NCBI RefSeq assembly: GCF_000173655.1
Contig: NZ_ABZU01000004.1
Coordinates: forward strand, 62,001 to 126,000
Direction: 5' to 3'
Origin: Corynebacterium amycolatum SK46
GTDB lineage: Bacteria; Actinomycetota; Actinomycetes; Mycobacteriales; Mycobacteriaceae
Length of the DNA: 64,000 nucleotides
Below, in pieces: positions 8,311 through 19,163 of the stretch. How positions within the stretch are numbered: the first letter of the stretch is position 1; the number at the start of each line of letters is the position of its first letter. The notes beneath the pieces are model-generated. The model was not told where the DNA came from. It was given only the letters and a program-made list of their open reading frames with translations, and ran no database searches. The position numbers and the translations under genes were made by a program.

Positions 8311-10218
8311 ATGAGCAACTACCGAGTCTGGGCCCCGTACGCTTCCGAAGTCCGTCTGCTGTTGGGCAATCCTGACGCGCCAGCGATTTTTGATATGCAT
8401 CCCATCGCTGACGCCACCGATGGCTACGGCGCCAACTCTGGTTGGTTTGAAGCTGATGTGGCTCGCACACCGGGGGATCGCTACGCATTTTCGCTGCGGG
8501 CACATGCGGGATACGGCGCGCCTGACGGCGAATCGGGGGACGGCTCCTCCCCCGCTGTCGGTGACTGGACAATACCGCTGCCAGATCCGCGTTCCCAGTC
8601 CCAGCCGGATGGTCCGCATGGTTTCTCCGAGGTCGTTGACCTAGGTGCCTATAAGTGGAAGGACTCGGCCTGGTCGGGCCGAATTCTGCCAGGCGGTCTG
8701 ATTTATGAGCTGCATGTGGGCACCTTCAGCGATTCTGGTGATTTCGAAGGTTTGGTGGAACATCTAGACCACCTGATTGAGCTGGGGATAACGCACATTG
8801 AGCTGATGCCAGTGCAGCCTTTCGGCGGTGACCGTAATTGGGGCTATGACGGTGTGTCCTGGCACAGCGTGCACGAGGGCTACGGTGGCCCGCGGGGTCT
8901 ACAGCAGCTGATTGATACGTGCCACCGAAAGGGTTTGGCTGTCATTTTGGATGTGGTCTTTAACCACTTTGGCCCAGACGGCAACTATGTGGGATTTTTC
9001 GGCCCCTACACCGCTGGTGGTACGACGGGTTGGGGTGAGGTTGTCAATCTCACTGGCGACAACTCTGATGAGGTGCGTGCGTATATTTTGGATGCAGTGC
9101 GCCAATGGTTGGTGGATTACCACGCCGATGGCCTTCGTCTGGATGCAGTCCATGCCCTGCATGACGAGGGGGCATTCCACATTCTGGAGCAGATGCAGGT
9201 TGTTGCAGACACTGTCGCAGCCGAGACTGGTATTCCGCGTTCTTTGATAGCAGAGTCCGACCAGAATGATCCGCGTTTGGTCCGCCCGCGCGCTGCCGGT
9301 GGATTTGGCCTCAACGCCCAGTGGGATGATGACGTCCACCATGCACTGCACACGCTGGTCTCTGGCGAGGACCACGCCTACTACTCAGACTTTGGGTCGG
9401 TGGAAGCGCTAGCTAGTGCTTTGGAAACTGGCTTCTGGCATACGGGCACAATGTCGACGTTCCGTGGTCGTACTCACGGCCGCCTCTTCGACCTGTCTGT
9501 CCAGCCCATGCATGCTTTCGTAACGTACACGACCACACATGATCAAACGGGAAACCGCGCTGTCGGCGACCGTCCGTCGATGAACCTCACTCCGGCGCAG
9601 CAGGTTTTAAAGGCAGCAGTTATCGCCTGCAGTCCTTTCACCCCGATGCTCTTCCAAGGTGAGGAATGGGGAGCCTCTACCCCGTTTGCTTTCTTCTGTT
9701 CCCATGAAGATCCGGAGCTGCAGCGGCTCACGCGCGAGGGACGCCTTCGTGAGTTTGCCCGTGCCGGGTGGGATCCGAAGGATGTATCCGACCCATCGGA
9801 TCCAGAGACCTTCCACCGCTCGAAGCTCAATTGGCAGGAGGTCTCGGAGGGCTCGCACGCCACTATTCTGGCGGCCTACCGCGATCTCTTCGCGCTGCGG
9901 AAGTCTCACCCGTCGCTTCGCACTCCGTGGTCGGCATCTGTGGTGACCGAGTATGACGAGGACAATCGTTGCCTTGTCGTTGTGCGCAGCCAGGATGAGC
10001 GCGAAATGGGTGCCCGAAACTCGGATGCCTTTGAAACTGTCGCTTTGGTTGCGAATTTCTCCGACGCCGAAACCAGCGTCAGCCTGGATTCCGAGTTCGG
10101 TTCCGCCCATCTGCTGCACACTTTTGAAGACGCAGCAGCCAGCATCGTCAATGACGAAGCTGCTGGTCCCGAAATCTCGCTTCCAGCGTGGGGCTACGCT
10201 GTCGTCTCGCTCAGCTAG
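8311..10218 (+). CDS. treZ: Malto-oligosyltrehalose trehalohydrolase TreZ
   Basis: 635 residues. This GH13 enzyme cleaves trehalose from the maltooligosyl-trehalose made by TreY. An N-terminal CBM48-like beta domain (YRVWAPYASEV, about 1-110) precedes the barrel. GH13 regions: DVVFNHFGPDG (I), DGLRLDAVHALHD with the nucleophile Asp (II), LIAESDQND with the catalytic Glu (III) and TTTHDQTGNRA (IV). The YELHVGTF, WGYDGVSW and PMLFQGEEWG segments are characteristic of TreZ. ATG 8311 gives the usual start right before the CBM48 strand; ATG 8302 adds three residues. The C-terminus overlaps the convergent 1226-residue protein gene by 4 nt. treY lies 3.5 kb upstream on the same strand, but the intervening minus-strand genes preclude a single simple operon. 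Confidence 0.95.
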   Translation: MSNYRVWAPYASEVRLLLGNPDAPAIFDMHPIADATDGYGANSGWFEADVARTPGDRYAFSLRAHAGYGAPDGESGDGSSPAVGDWTIPLPDPRSQSQPDGPHGFSEVVDLGAYKWKDSAWSGRILPGGLIYELHVGTFSDSGDFEGLVEHLDHLIELGITHIELMPVQPFGGDRNWGYDGVSWHSVHEGYGGPRGLQQLIDTCHRKGLAVILDVVFNHFGPDGNYVGFFGPYTAGGTTGWGEVVNLTGDNSDEVRAYILDAVRQWLVDYHADGLRLDAVHALHDEGAFHILEQMQVVADTVAAETGIPRSLIAESDQNDPRLVRPRAAGGFGLNAQWDDDVHHALHTLVSGEDHAYYSDFGSVEALASALETGFWHTGTMSTFRGRTHGRLFDLSVQPMHAFVTYTTTHDQTGNRAVGDRPSMNLTPAQQVLKAAVIACSPFTPMLFQGEEWGASTPFAFFCSHEDPELQRLTREGRLREFARAGWDPKDVSDPSDPETFHRSKLNWQEVSEGSHATILAAYRDLFALRKSHPSLRTPWSASVVTEYDEDNRCLVVVRSQDEREMGARNSDAFETVALVANFSDAETSVSLDSEFGSAHLLHTFEDAAASIVNDEAAGPEISLPAWGYAVVSLS

Positions 10219-13200
10219 TCAGCCGAACTTTCAGCCTCGGTTCCGGGCTCTTGCTCATCCGCCGCACCCGACTCGGGTGCTGGCCACGGCAACTCGGTGA
10301 CATCACCGTGGAGGACATGAGCCACCAACGCGTCTGCGATGAGAATATCGCTCATCACCAACGTCGGAACCAGGTCCGCCAGCTGAGCCCACATCGGAAT
10401 CAGCTCACGGACAGCGGCGACACTGGCATCAGAGTTCTCAGCCTGAGTACGGGCCAATACGCGGGCAGCCACTGCAATAAGCAGTGACGTTCCCGGCACC
10501 AGAGTCCAGTGCAGCGAAGGATCATCCGCATCGATGCCATCGAGCTTGTGGAAGCGCACATTGACCGCCTTGCGCAGTCGCGGAGACGCCTTCGACACCG
10601 TCTTAAACAACACCCGAGAGGCGGCGGCAAGCTGGGTCATCACACCGGATTCCACAATCTCAGCACGATTGCGTACCACTTCGTAGATTGCCGTGAAGCG
10701 AGCGTCATCGTCGGTCAGCGGCCCCGGGACCATGCGGTAAGGATCAAAGACCTGCGACAAAATAGCGCTGGCCTGTGCTTCCGGCAGCGAGGTAATCTGC
10801 ACCGAGCTCTGGTCGATAGTGGCGGACTCCAGAGTGGTGTCCTGGCCGCTGGCAGCAATGTCCAGCAGTCCCTGGCCACCAGTTGTGCGCAGATAATCCA
10901 GCTGACGAGAACGGTCCACGCTCTCATCAGTGAGATCCGCCAACGCTGCCAATGCACCGAGCCACGGCACACGGCGACGCCCCGGCACTGGCTTAGTAGC
11001 GCTGAAGTCTCCCAGCACGAGTCCGGAGGCGATAAACATACCCGGCTGATCGTCGAGCGCGATGACTGAGCGGTTCAACGCAGCCAGACCGGCGCGTGGT
11101 TCAGCACACAAGATCGCACCCAACCTAGGTGCGGCCAGCAGCGGATTCGCCTGCGCCATGTCGGTTGCACGACCAGCCCGCAAGGTCGCCAGTAGCGTCC
11201 ACAAACGTGCGAGCTGATCCTGATTTAGCTCGCCCCACAGTTCCTGCGCGCGAGCAACGGGATCGGTGTCCTCGCCATCGAGGTCAACAGCCTCGGCATC
11301 ATCGACATGATGCAGAATGGTAGACCCGGCCGCCGGCCACTGTGGGTGGCGTTCCTTCTCCACACCGAGAGTCACCTGCGCGACAAATGGGCCAAGGCCG
11401 CGGAGTTCGTCGGGAAGCTCGCATTCACCCTCCACGACTTCCAGGGCGACGGGTTCGCGCCACGGCTGACCTGCGGCCCAGAGCCACAGGGTCATCGGCA
11501 AGTGCGAAACATCGTCAGCGACATCAACCTCGATGATGTCAGTGGCTTCATCGTTGAAGGCAATCTGGCGGATGGCATCGCGGGAGGAAGCCTCCACCAG
11601 CGGTACAGACAGGCGCTTACGTCCCGTCACACGTGTCCAGTCCAAACTGATGCGCAGGGCCTTCAGCAGGGAGATACGGTCTGCAAATTTGCCGAACTCC
11701 GCGTAGCCAGTATCGCCGAAACGCTTGATGGGGACGCGACAGATGTCGCGCTCACCGCTGGAAACTGCAACATGCGCATGGCGCAACTCGCCCGGGGCAT
11801 TGACGACAATCTTGCCGAAGGCATCGACACGCTTCGGGCGGGTGACCAATGTAGTGGTGCGGCGGGCGACGGATTCATCGGCAAGCGGAACCTCAAACTG
11901 CAGCGTGCCTGGCGTGACCTGCAACTGCAGCCATGCGCCTTCTTCGGTGGAAAGCTCGACGGTACCTGTCACTTCGTCCGCCCCGAGGCGCACGATAGCG
12001 GGCTCGGCGTCAAGCGGCTTGTCACCGGAGACAACGCGAATGTCGGCGGGGCTCAGACCGTCGATAGTCGGGATGCGGAAGCCGTCGCCACCACCGCTGT
12101 AAGTAATCGTGAGGTCTGCCTGCTCCGCAATGGCGAAGTGCTTCTGGAAGCTGCGGCCACGCGGATTGACCAGGCGAACCACGAACTCGCCGACCCACGG
12201 GTAATCGTCATCGGTAAGGATCTCAACCTCGCCACCTGCGGCGGGTACCTCGAGGTCATAGACCATGACGGAATCCGTGGTAAACGCACCGTAACCGCCA
12301 AAATCGGTGACGATAGCACGCCAGGACTCGTCCTTACCGGACAGCGTCGGCGGAAACACAGCGACCGGACCACCAGCGTAAACCGGGGTGCCGTAGGCAG
12401 ACACCGTGCCGTCGAGACGCGCGTGGGGCATGGTCATTCGCGGTTGACGCTGCGGTGACGCTGACCTAACCTCGCCCGCCGCCCCGGACCGACGAACCTG
12501 AACTGCATGAACATCGCGAAGATCAATCTCAGCGACTTGCCACAGCTCCCAGTCAAATGGGCGCGGGTCCGATAGCAATGGCACCTCGGCACCCGTGACG
12601 GGGTCAACGAGTGTGGCATCAACCGGGTAGACCACCGTAGCGGACGTCGAGTGCAGCGAGACCTTGTCTGTGACCGACTGACCGTCGGCACCGAAAATGA
12701 GAATCGGGTCCTCAGTGCTAATCGCCGGGACTCGCCAGTGCTTCTCATCGCCGATTTCCACCAGCACATCGCGCACCGGCTCATCGATGGTCACCACTGG
12801 ACGCGGCAGCGAATCCTGCAGGCCCACCACCGGTGTCGTTGCTACCGTGCCGCCGAAGGTGACACGCCAGGTCCGTCCCGCCGGATCCAGCGGCGTCGGT
12901 AGCTGTACGCCAACGGTCTGCGTCAGCTCATCGAAGTACAGCTGCGGGCGGCCGGTCGTTGCCACCACGCCCACGGCTTCACGACGATTCGCAGTACCCG
13001 CCGGACGCATACGCAGCTCTTCACGCGCAGCGGCCACCAGAATGGGCGGAAGGCCCGCGTCAAGCTGACCGAGTTCTTCCCGAGCCTCCCAGTTGGCCGG
13101 ATCAGCGGCGGTGGCAATGGCGTAGCCGAGGGTTGCCTTAAACAACTTGTGCGCCTGACGAGGTGCCGTCCTGGCCAACTGACGCAGCGCCAGCGGGTAG

Positions 13201-13895
13201 ACACCATCTTCGGCCTCTGCTATTTCGGTCAGCAGCCCTTCGAGCAGCGGATGTACCTTCGACAACGCCTGTACCAGGTCATTGGCCGAAGGATTGGTCA
13301 GCTCCGCTACCCCGGCAAGTTCCTCGCAGCGCTCGATAAACAGTGGCATCACCGATAGCTGCACACCCGCGTGCAGCAGAAGCACCTGTGCCGCTTGCTG
13401 CAGCTCATCCGAATCGGCCTGGTCGCTGTCGACGTCGTTAGGCAAACCAGCATTGGCCAGCATTGTCGGCACTGCGGCGGCGAGGTGCTCGATGAGCGCG
13501 CCGGTAGTGTCAGCGTCTGGATTCAGCTGCAGAGCCGCCGGCCAGTCCAGCCACATTTCGCTTGCCGACGCAACACGCGCGGCGCGTCCTACCAACGAGG
13601 CAAGGGTGACCAGCGGGTGATTGTCAACGACACTCTTCGCAGCTTCAATATCGGCAGCAGTACCGCCCTCCAGATGATGGGCCAGGAGCGTTCCCAGGAA
13701 GCGGTCGATACGCTCAACCTCGTCCATCGACAGCCCTGACCAGACAAACAGTGGCTCAACTTTGGCCTGTGTGGCAGATTCCAGCAGCCCTGGAATCCGG
13801 GTGGCCAGGTCCTGCTCTGCGGCAGCCAGCCACATTTCGACAATCACGGTATTTTCCACTCGGACACCCTGGTCGACACTGCTTGCCCCAGTCAT
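10215..13895 (-). CDS. Large 1226-residue cytoplasmic protein of unknown function
   Basis: I do not recognise a family. No signal peptide, membrane segment, P-loop or nuclease motif is visible. The first 310 residues look all-helical (for example VEMWLAAAEQDLATRIPGLL, then several leucine/alanine-rich helices). About 315-880 is rich in beta strands and turns and reads like several consecutive Ig-like or beta-sandwich units (LYFDELTQTVGVQLPTPLDP; TWRVTFGG; ILIFGADGQSV; VSAYGTPVYAGGPVAVFPP). About 900-1200 is helical again, ending in an acidic tail (ESGAADEQEPGTEAESSAD). The start follows AAGGGGAG at a long distance. Codon use looks like that of the neighbours. It stands alone between treZ (4-nt overlap) and ilvA. 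A scaffold or a DNA/RNA-processing accessory protein is possible, but this is a guess. Confidence 0.8.
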   Translation of the reverse strand: MTGASSVDQGVRVENTVIVEMWLAAAEQDLATRIPGLLESATQAKVEPLFVWSGLSMDEVERIDRFLGTLLAHHLEGGTAADIEAAKSVVDNHPLVTLASLVGRAARVASASEMWLDWPAALQLNPDADTTGALIEHLAAAVPTMLANAGLPNDVDSDQADSDELQQAAQVLLLHAGVQLSVMPLFIERCEELAGVAELTNPSANDLVQALSKVHPLLEGLLTEIAEAEDGVYPLALRQLARTAPRQAHKLFKATLGYAIATAADPANWEAREELGQLDAGLPPILVAAAREELRMRPAGTANRREAVGVVATTGRPQLYFDELTQTVGVQLPTPLDPAGRTWRVTFGGTVATTPVVGLQDSLPRPVVTIDEPVRDVLVEIGDEKHWRVPAISTEDPILIFGADGQSVTDKVSLHSTSATVVYPVDATLVDPVTGAEVPLLSDPRPFDWELWQVAEIDLRDVHAVQVRRSGAAGEVRSASPQRQPRMTMPHARLDGTVSAYGTPVYAGGPVAVFPPTLSGKDESWRAIVTDFGGYGAFTTDSVMVYDLEVPAAGGEVEILTDDDYPWVGEFVVRLVNPRGRSFQKHFAIAEQADLTITYSGGGDGFRIPTIDGLSPADIRVVSGDKPLDAEPAIVRLGADEVTGTVELSTEEGAWLQLQVTPGTLQFEVPLADESVARRTTTLVTRPKRVDAFGKIVVNAPGELRHAHVAVSSGERDICRVPIKRFGDTGYAEFGKFADRISLLKALRISLDWTRVTGRKRLSVPLVEASSRDAIRQIAFNDEATDIIEVDVADDVSHLPMTLWLWAAGQPWREPVALEVVEGECELPDELRGLGPFVAQVTLGVEKERHPQWPAAGSTILHHVDDAEAVDLDGEDTDPVARAQELWGELNQDQLARLWTLLATLRAGRATDMAQANPLLAAPRLGAILCAEPRAGLAALNRSVIALDDQPGMFIASGLVLGDFSATKPVPGRRRVPWLGALAALADLTDESVDRSRQLDYLRTTGGQGLLDIAASGQDTTLESATIDQSSVQITSLPEAQASAILSQVFDPYRMVPGPLTDDDARFTAIYEVVRNRAEIVESGVMTQLAAASRVLFKTVSKASPRLRKAVNVRFHKLDGIDADDPSLHWTLVPGTSLLIAVAARVLARTQAENSDASVAAVRELIPMWAQLADLVPTLVMSDILIADALVAHVLHGDVTELPWPAPESGAADEQEPGTEAESSAD

Positions 13896-13996
13896 AGTGG
13901 GTGGACGCTCCCCTTCGCTACAAAGCTTGCTCGAAAAGATTCAATTAATTGGTTGAGTTGATGGCCCTCGGAGGTCTGTCTCGGAGGTTTCCCAGA

Positions 13997-14019
13997 TTGA
14001 CCTAGCAAGTCTAGGTCAA
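13997..14019 (-). terminator. Hairpin overlapping the ilvA stop codon
   Basis: Perfect 9-bp inverted repeat TTGACCTAG / CTAGGTCAA with a 5-nt loop. One arm contains the TAG stop of ilvA. There is no U-tract after it on the minus strand, so it may be a weak terminator, an mRNA-stabilising end or a pause element. Confidence 0.4.
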
Positions 14020-15306
14020 AAAGTCATACTCTGGCGTGCCTGGCACCAGTCGGCGGCACTTCAGCGGCGAGGCATCCATGCGTGCGAGCAATTCATCGAG
14101 GTCAGAGGCACGACGTAGCTCAATACCGACCAGAGCCGCACCAGTTTCGCGGTTGTTGCGCTTGAGGTATTCGAACTGCGAGATGTCGTCATCCGGGCCG
14201 AGAACATCGCTGAGGAACATACGCAGCTGGCCAGGCTTCTGCGGGAAGTTCACTAGGAAGTAGTGCTTGAGGCCGCGGTAGACCAGCGAGCGCTCCATGA
14301 TCTCGGCATAGCGCAGCACATCGTTATTACCGCCCGAGATGATGCAGACAACAACCTCGCCCGGTTCAAACTGCATCTGCTCCAACGCAGCGACAGACAA
14401 CGCACCCGCGGGCTCCGCGATGATACCCTCGTTCTGATAGAGATCCAGCTGCGCCTCACAGACCGCGCCCTCTGGCGCAATCATCGGATGAACGCGGTTG
14501 CGGTTGGCCTCCAGAATGTGCCATGGCAGGTCACCAAAGCGTGCCACCGCGGCGCCATCGACGAACGGGTCGGTGTGCCCCAGCGTGATCGGGCCGTTGT
14601 TCTCCAAAGCTGCGCGCATGCAGGCCGCGCCCGCAGGTTCCACACCCATGACCTGGGTGTTCGGTGACATGTCCGACAGGTAAGAGGTGACACCGCTGAG
14701 CAGACCACCGCCACCGACCGGTACGCAGATGGTATCCAGAGTCAACCCCTGACCGGAGAGCTGCGCAATAATTTCAGCTGCGACGGTGCCCTGGCCGACG
14801 ATGGTGTTGAAGGAGTCGAATGGCTCCACCATGGTGGCACCAGTGCGCTGTGCGTCAGCACGCGCAGCAGCGGCGGCCTCATCGAAGGAGTCTCCGACAA
14901 CGACGATCTCAACGGCATCGCGGCCGTGGTAAGCGATACGGTCGCGCTTCTGCTTCGGCGTGGCATTGGGTACATAGATGCGTCCCTTAATACCCAGCTG
15001 ACGGCAGGCGTACGCCACACCTTGAGCGTGATTTCCTGCAGATGCCGCAACGACACCTGCTGCCCGCTCTTCGTCGGTGAGCTGAACCATGGCGTTGTAG
15101 GCACCGCGAATCTTGTACGAGCGCACGTCCTGGAGGTCTTCCCGCTTGAGGAATACCTTAGCGCCGGTGATTTCGGAAAGACGTGGGCTGAACTGCAGCG
15201 GAGTGGCCGCAATAACCGAAGAAATTCGTGCCTGCGCAATCTGAATATCGGCCGCATGGACAAGTCGGCGTTCGGTCTGGGAAGCAGGCACGGAATTCTC
15301 ACTCAT
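14011..15306 (-). CDS. ilvA: Threonine ammonia-lyase (threonine dehydratase), biosynthetic
   Basis: 431 residues, the short corynebacterial IlvA length (one ACT-like regulatory domain rather than two). It deaminates L-threonine to 2-oxobutanoate, the first step of isoleucine synthesis. The PLP lysine sits in RSYKIRGAYNAM (near residue 65), the substrate loop is SAGNHAQGVAY and the phosphate-binding glycine loop is VPVGGGGLLSG. The C-terminal regulatory region (about 335-431: YFLVNFPQKPGQLRMFL, then GIELRRASDLDELL) should confer isoleucine feedback inhibition. The start ATG 15306 leads with MSENSVPASQTERR. It lies downstream of dnaE on the same strand with a 56-bp gap. No leader peptide or T-box precedes it. 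Confidence 0.95.
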   Translation of the reverse strand: MSENSVPASQTERRLVHAADIQIAQARISSVIAATPLQFSPRLSEITGAKVFLKREDLQDVRSYKIRGAYNAMVQLTDEERAAGVVAASAGNHAQGVAYACRQLGIKGRIYVPNATPKQKRDRIAYHGRDAVEIVVVGDSFDEAAAAARADAQRTGATMVEPFDSFNTIVGQGTVAAEIIAQLSGQGLTLDTICVPVGGGGLLSGVTSYLSDMSPNTQVMGVEPAGAACMRAALENNGPITLGHTDPFVDGAAVARFGDLPWHILEANRNRVHPMIAPEGAVCEAQLDLYQNEGIIAEPAGALSVAALEQMQFEPGEVVVCIISGGNNDVLRYAEIMERSLVYRGLKHYFLVNFPQKPGQLRMFLSDVLGPDDDISQFEYLKRNNRETGAALVGIELRRASDLDELLARMDASPLKCRRLVPGTPEYDFLT

Positions 15307-15362
15307 GAGCTATGACTCTACTCGGTCATACAACCGGTTGCGACAATCAGGGCCACGATAAG

Positions 15363-18300
15363 CTACCCCAGAATACTGGCCCCAATCGTCGCCTTCAGAT
15401 CGCCAATCAAGCTGGCGTCCCGGTCGACCCGCAAGTGCTCGCCGAGAACCAAAGTGGTGTGAGAATCGCCGTCGACAAGCTTGAGATAGACGTCGGAGTC
15501 GCCAGGGTTGTCCAGCAGTACTGACTTCAGCTTGGCAATCATCTCCGGAGTGCACTGATCAGTGCGCATGGTCAGACGCAGCGGCGCCGAAGTGGAACCA
15601 TTGCGGCCAAGATCCGGCAGCTTCAGGTCATCACAGACCACACTCATGCGGTCATCGCGGTACTGAACGCGAGCACGAATAAGCACGATGGCGTCTTCAG
15701 CAATGCTGGTGGCAATCATTGCGTAGGTTCTCGCAAAAGCCATAACTTCCACGCGCGCGCCGTTGTGGTCCTCAATACCGATAATCGCCCAGGGCTGACC
15801 GTTCTTATTCACGCGGCGGTCAACGCTGGAGACAATGCCACCAATAGTGATTTCGGTGTTGTTAGCGACTTCCCCACCGACGACCGTGGTCAAAGCGGTA
15901 TCGGTCTGCGCGGCCAGCGATTCCTCGAATCCATCGAGCGGATGGCCGGAGACATAGAGCCCCAGCATTTCTCGTTCCAGGGTCAGCTCGTGCTTGCGAT
16001 CCCACTTCTCATCCGGGACACGGATTTCAAAAATGCTCTCCGAACCAGTGTCCTCATCTCCACCGAAGCCGGCAAACAGGTCGAACTGTCCCTTATCTGC
16101 AGCCTTCTTGGTCGACAGCACCGAGTCAATGGCTTCTTCATGAATGAGCGCAAGGCCCTTTCGTGGGTGCCCCAGCGAGTCGAAAGCGCCGGCCTTAATC
16201 AGCGACTCAGTGATGCGCTTGTTACACGGCAGCGTCTCAATCTTGTCCAAATAGTCCGAGAAGGACGTGAACTTGCCCTTCTCCTCACGCGTCTTCACAA
16301 TCGACGCGACCACATCATGGCCGACGTTACGGATAGCGCCGAGACCGAAGCGAATATCCTCACCGACCGGCTCGAAGTCCATACCCGACTCATTGACATC
16401 CGGCGGCAGCACCTTAATGCCAAGGTGGCGACAGTCCGACAGATAAATAGCCAGCTTGTTCTTATCATCCGCCACCGAGGTGAGCAGCGCCGCCATGTAC
16501 TCAGCGGTGTAGTTGGCCTTCAGATACGCGGTCCAGTAGGACACCAGGCCGTAGCCCGCCGCGTGAGACTTGTTAAACGCGTACGAGGCGAAGGGCAGAA
16601 TAATATCCCACAGCTTCTGGACAGCGTCCTTGGAGTAGCCGTTTTCCAGCATGCCGCCTTCGAAGTTCACGAACTCCTTAGCCAGCACCTCGGGTTTCTT
16701 CTTACCCATGGCTTTACGGAAACCATCTGCTTGACCTGCAGTGTAGTTAGCCAGCTTTTGCGAGATCTTCATGATCTGCTCCTGGTACACGATCAGGCCG
16801 TGTGTTTCTTCCAGGATTTCCTTCAACTGCTCATCCAGTTCCGCATGGATGGCGTTATAAGGCTTGCGACCATTCTTAATATCCGCGTAGTCAAAGTGCG
16901 CGTTCACACCCATCGGTCCCGGACGGTACAGCGCCAGCGATGCCACGATGTCGTCGAAGCCCGTTGGTTGCATGCGTTTGAGCAGCTCACGCATTCCGCC
17001 ACCATCGAGCTGGAACACACCGAGGGTGTCACCGCGCGACAGCAGCTCATAGACCTTCGGATCATCGGTCTGAAGGTCATCGAGCAGAACTGTCTCTCCT
17101 CGGTTGGACTTGATGTGCTCAATACAGTCACCGATAACCGTCAGGTTTCGAAGACCCAGGAAGTCCATCTTCAACAGACCGATAGCCTCACACGCCGGAT
17201 AGTCCCAGCCAGTGATGATCGCGCCGTCAGCCTGTCGCTTCCACATCGGAATGTGATCCATGAGCGGCACCGACGCCATCACCACGGCACAGGCGTGCAC
17301 ACCAGTCTGCCTAACGACGCCCTCGAGACCACGAGCCGTCTCGTAGATTCGCGCCACATCCGGGTCGGTCTCGATGAGCTGTCGAACCTCGGCGGCTTCA
17401 CCGTAGCGTGGATGCTCCGGGTCGACAATACCTCCCAGCGGAATATCCTTGGCCATAATCGCAGGTGGCAGCGCCTTGGTGATACGGTCTGCAATCTGAT
17501 AACCCGGCTGACCGAACTGCACACGCGCCGAGTCTTTCAGAGCCTGCTTGGTCTTCACCGTACCGAAGGTGACCACCTGCGCCACCTTGTCTTCGCCCCA
17601 GCGATCTGCCGCGTAGCGAATCATTTCATCGCGGCGGCGGTCGTCGAAGTCGATATCGATATCCGGCGCGGACGGACGCTCTGGGTTCAGGAATCGCTCG
17701 AAGAGAAGACCATGCTCGATTGGATCAATATTGGTGATCCACGTCGCGTATGCAACCAGAGAACCGGCAGCGGAACCACGCCCCGGACCGACCTTGATCC
17801 CTACCTCACGGGCATGCCGAATCAGCTCCGCCACGATAAGGAAGTACGACGGGTAGCCCTTACCGTCAATAACCTCAATTTCGTACTCCGCGCGCCGGAT
17901 GTACTCCTCCGGTACCTCGCGGCCCTCAAAGCGCTTGCGCAGCCCCTCCATCACGTTGTGATGCAGCCATGTCGTCGGCGTCTCTCCTTCCGGAACGTCC
18001 GCCTTCGGCATGCGGTCGTGCGGATGTTCTTCCCACAGCTCGTCGTAGTCCTCAACGCGCTCCGCGATGAGCAGCGTGTTATCGCAGGCACCCGGAACTA
18101 GATGATCCCAGGTCGCACGCATTTCTTCGGCGGACTTAATAAAGTAGCCATCACCGTCGAATTTAAAACGGTCCGGATCATTGAGCGTCTTACCCGTCTG
18201 CACGCAGAGCATGGCCTCGTGAGCCTTAGCCTGGTCACGGGTGACATAGTGGCAGTCATTCGTAACCAGCGGCGGCAGGTTCAGCTTCCGGCCAATCTCC

Positions 18301-18920
18301 AGTAGCTCACTTCGCACACGGGTCTCAATATCCAGCCCGTGATCCATCAGCTCGAGGAAGTAGTTTTCCTTGCCGTAGATGTCCTGCCACATACCGGCGG
18401 CCTGCAGAGCCTCGTCGAACTGCCCCAGGCGCAAACGCGTCTGCACATCACCCGACGGGCACCCAGTGGTTGCGATAATGCCCTCGGCGCGTTCCGCCAC
18501 CAACTCGGCATCCATACGCGGGTACTTACTAATTTGCCCCTCATACGATGCCATCGACGACAGGTAGAACAGGTTCCGCAGACCCTGCGCATTCGCAGCC
18601 AACATGGTCTGATGCAAGTAGGAACCGCGACCCGAGACGTCATCTCGACGCTGATGCGGTTCACCCCACTGAATGCGCTTTTTATTAAAACGGCTCTCCG
18701 GCGCCATATAGGCCTCAATGCCGATGATCGGCTTGATGCCCTTGGACTTCATTTGCCGATAAAACGCATTCGAGCCAAACATATTGCCGTGGTCAGTAAC
18801 ACCGACCGCGGGCATCCCCTGACGCGCAACCTCGTCGGCAAGCAAATCGATCTTCGCCATACCGTCGAGCATGGAGTACTCGGTGTGATTGTGGAGGTGC
18901 ACGAAGGAGGAGTTAGCCAT
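15363..18920 (-). CDS. dnaE: DNA polymerase III alpha subunit
   Basis: 1185 residues from the start [20 protein letters not shown] (ATG 18920); an upstream ATG at 18971 is in frame, but its 17 extra residues are unlike the family. This is the replicative polymerase catalytic subunit. The PHP domain opens with HLHNHTEYS, and [10 protein letters not shown] and CHYVTRD are further PHP metal motifs. The polymerase active site is [15 protein letters not shown] (near 435-450), with the conserved [14 protein letters not shown] upstream and [11 protein letters not shown] downstream. A C-terminal OB fold ([21 protein letters not shown]) precedes the tau-binding tail. It is transcribed toward ilvA. Its codon bias opens a 778-codon antisense frame (15765-18101) that I regard as a shadow. 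Confidence 0.97.
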   Translation of the reverse strand: MANSSFVHLHNHTEYSMLDGMAKIDLLADEVARQGMPAVGVTDHGNMFGSNAFYRQMKSKGIKPIIGIEAYMAPESRFNKKRIQWGEPHQRRDDVSGRGSYLHQTMLAANAQGLRNLFYLSSMASYEGQISKYPRMDAELVAERAEGIIATTGCPSGDVQTRLRLGQFDEALQAAGMWQDIYGKENYFLELMDHGLDIETRVRSELLEIGRKLNLPPLVTNDCHYVTRDQAKAHEAMLCVQTGKTLNDPDRFKFDGDGYFIKSAEEMRATWDHLVPGACDNTLLIAERVEDYDELWEEHPHDRMPKADVPEGETPTTWLHHNVMEGLRKRFEGREVPEEYIRRAEYEIEVIDGKGYPSYFLIVAELIRHAREVGIKVGPGRGSAAGSLVAYATWITNIDPIEHGLLFERFLNPERPSAPDIDIDFDDRRRDEMIRYAADRWGEDKVAQVVTFGTVKTKQALKDSARVQFGQPGYQIADRITKALPPAIMAKDIPLGGIVDPEHPRYGEAAEVRQLIETDPDVARIYETARGLEGVVRQTGVHACAVVMASVPLMDHIPMWKRQADGAIITGWDYPACEAIGLLKMDFLGLRNLTVIGDCIEHIKSNRGETVLLDDLQTDDPKVYELLSRGDTLGVFQLDGGGMRELLKRMQPTGFDDIVASLALYRPGPMGVNAHFDYADIKNGRKPYNAIHAELDEQLKEILEETHGLIVYQEQIMKISQKLANYTAGQADGFRKAMGKKKPEVLAKEFVNFEGGMLENGYSKDAVQKLWDIILPFASYAFNKSHAAGYGLVSYWTAYLKANYTAEYMAALLTSVADDKNKLAIYLSDCRHLGIKVLPPDVNESGMDFEPVGEDIRFGLGAIRNVGHDVVASIVKTREEKGKFTSFSDYLDKIETLPCNKRITESLIKAGAFDSLGHPRKGLALIHEEAIDSVLSTKKAADKGQFDLFAGFGGDEDTGSESIFEIRVPDEKWDRKHELTLEREMLGLYVSGHPLDGFEESLAAQTDTALTTVVGGEVANNTEITIGGIVSSVDRRVNKNGQPWAIIGIEDHNGARVEVMAFARTYAMIATSIAEDAIVLIRARVQYRDDRMSVVCDDLKLPDLGRNGSTSAPLRLTMRTDQCTPEMIAKLKSVLLDNPGDSDVYLKLVDGDSHTTLVLGEHLRVDRDASLIGDLKATIGASILG

Positions 18921-19163
18921 GAGTCCAGATTGTAGACAATCCCCCGGACTGAACAAGATTCCTTCGAACACCCAAAATGAAGCAGCCCCTTATGCCTGCA
19001 CAGTTATAGCTAAAGACGTGTGCAACATCACTCTTACTTTTCCTTTACTTACCAAAAGCAATTGGCAATACTTGACACCACGGTTCGTGAGGAAGTCCTC
19101 ATATTTCCTTGCGGCCATAGAGAAACGCACTGCCCTCAAGCAAAGAACCAAAGGAGCAATACA

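Noticed and set aside
11307-12458. 383-codon plus-strand frame inside the 1226-residue gene
   Set aside because: Because the minus gene is itself unknown I considered this carefully. The minus frame is far longer, spans the whole interval between treZ and ilvA, and its protein has regular helix and strand patterns, whereas this one does not.
15765-18101. 778-codon open frame on the plus strand opposite dnaE
   Set aside because: It lies wholly antisense to a gene with full family motifs. Long antisense frames arise from GC-rich codon bias; it has no recognisable domain and no ribosome site.
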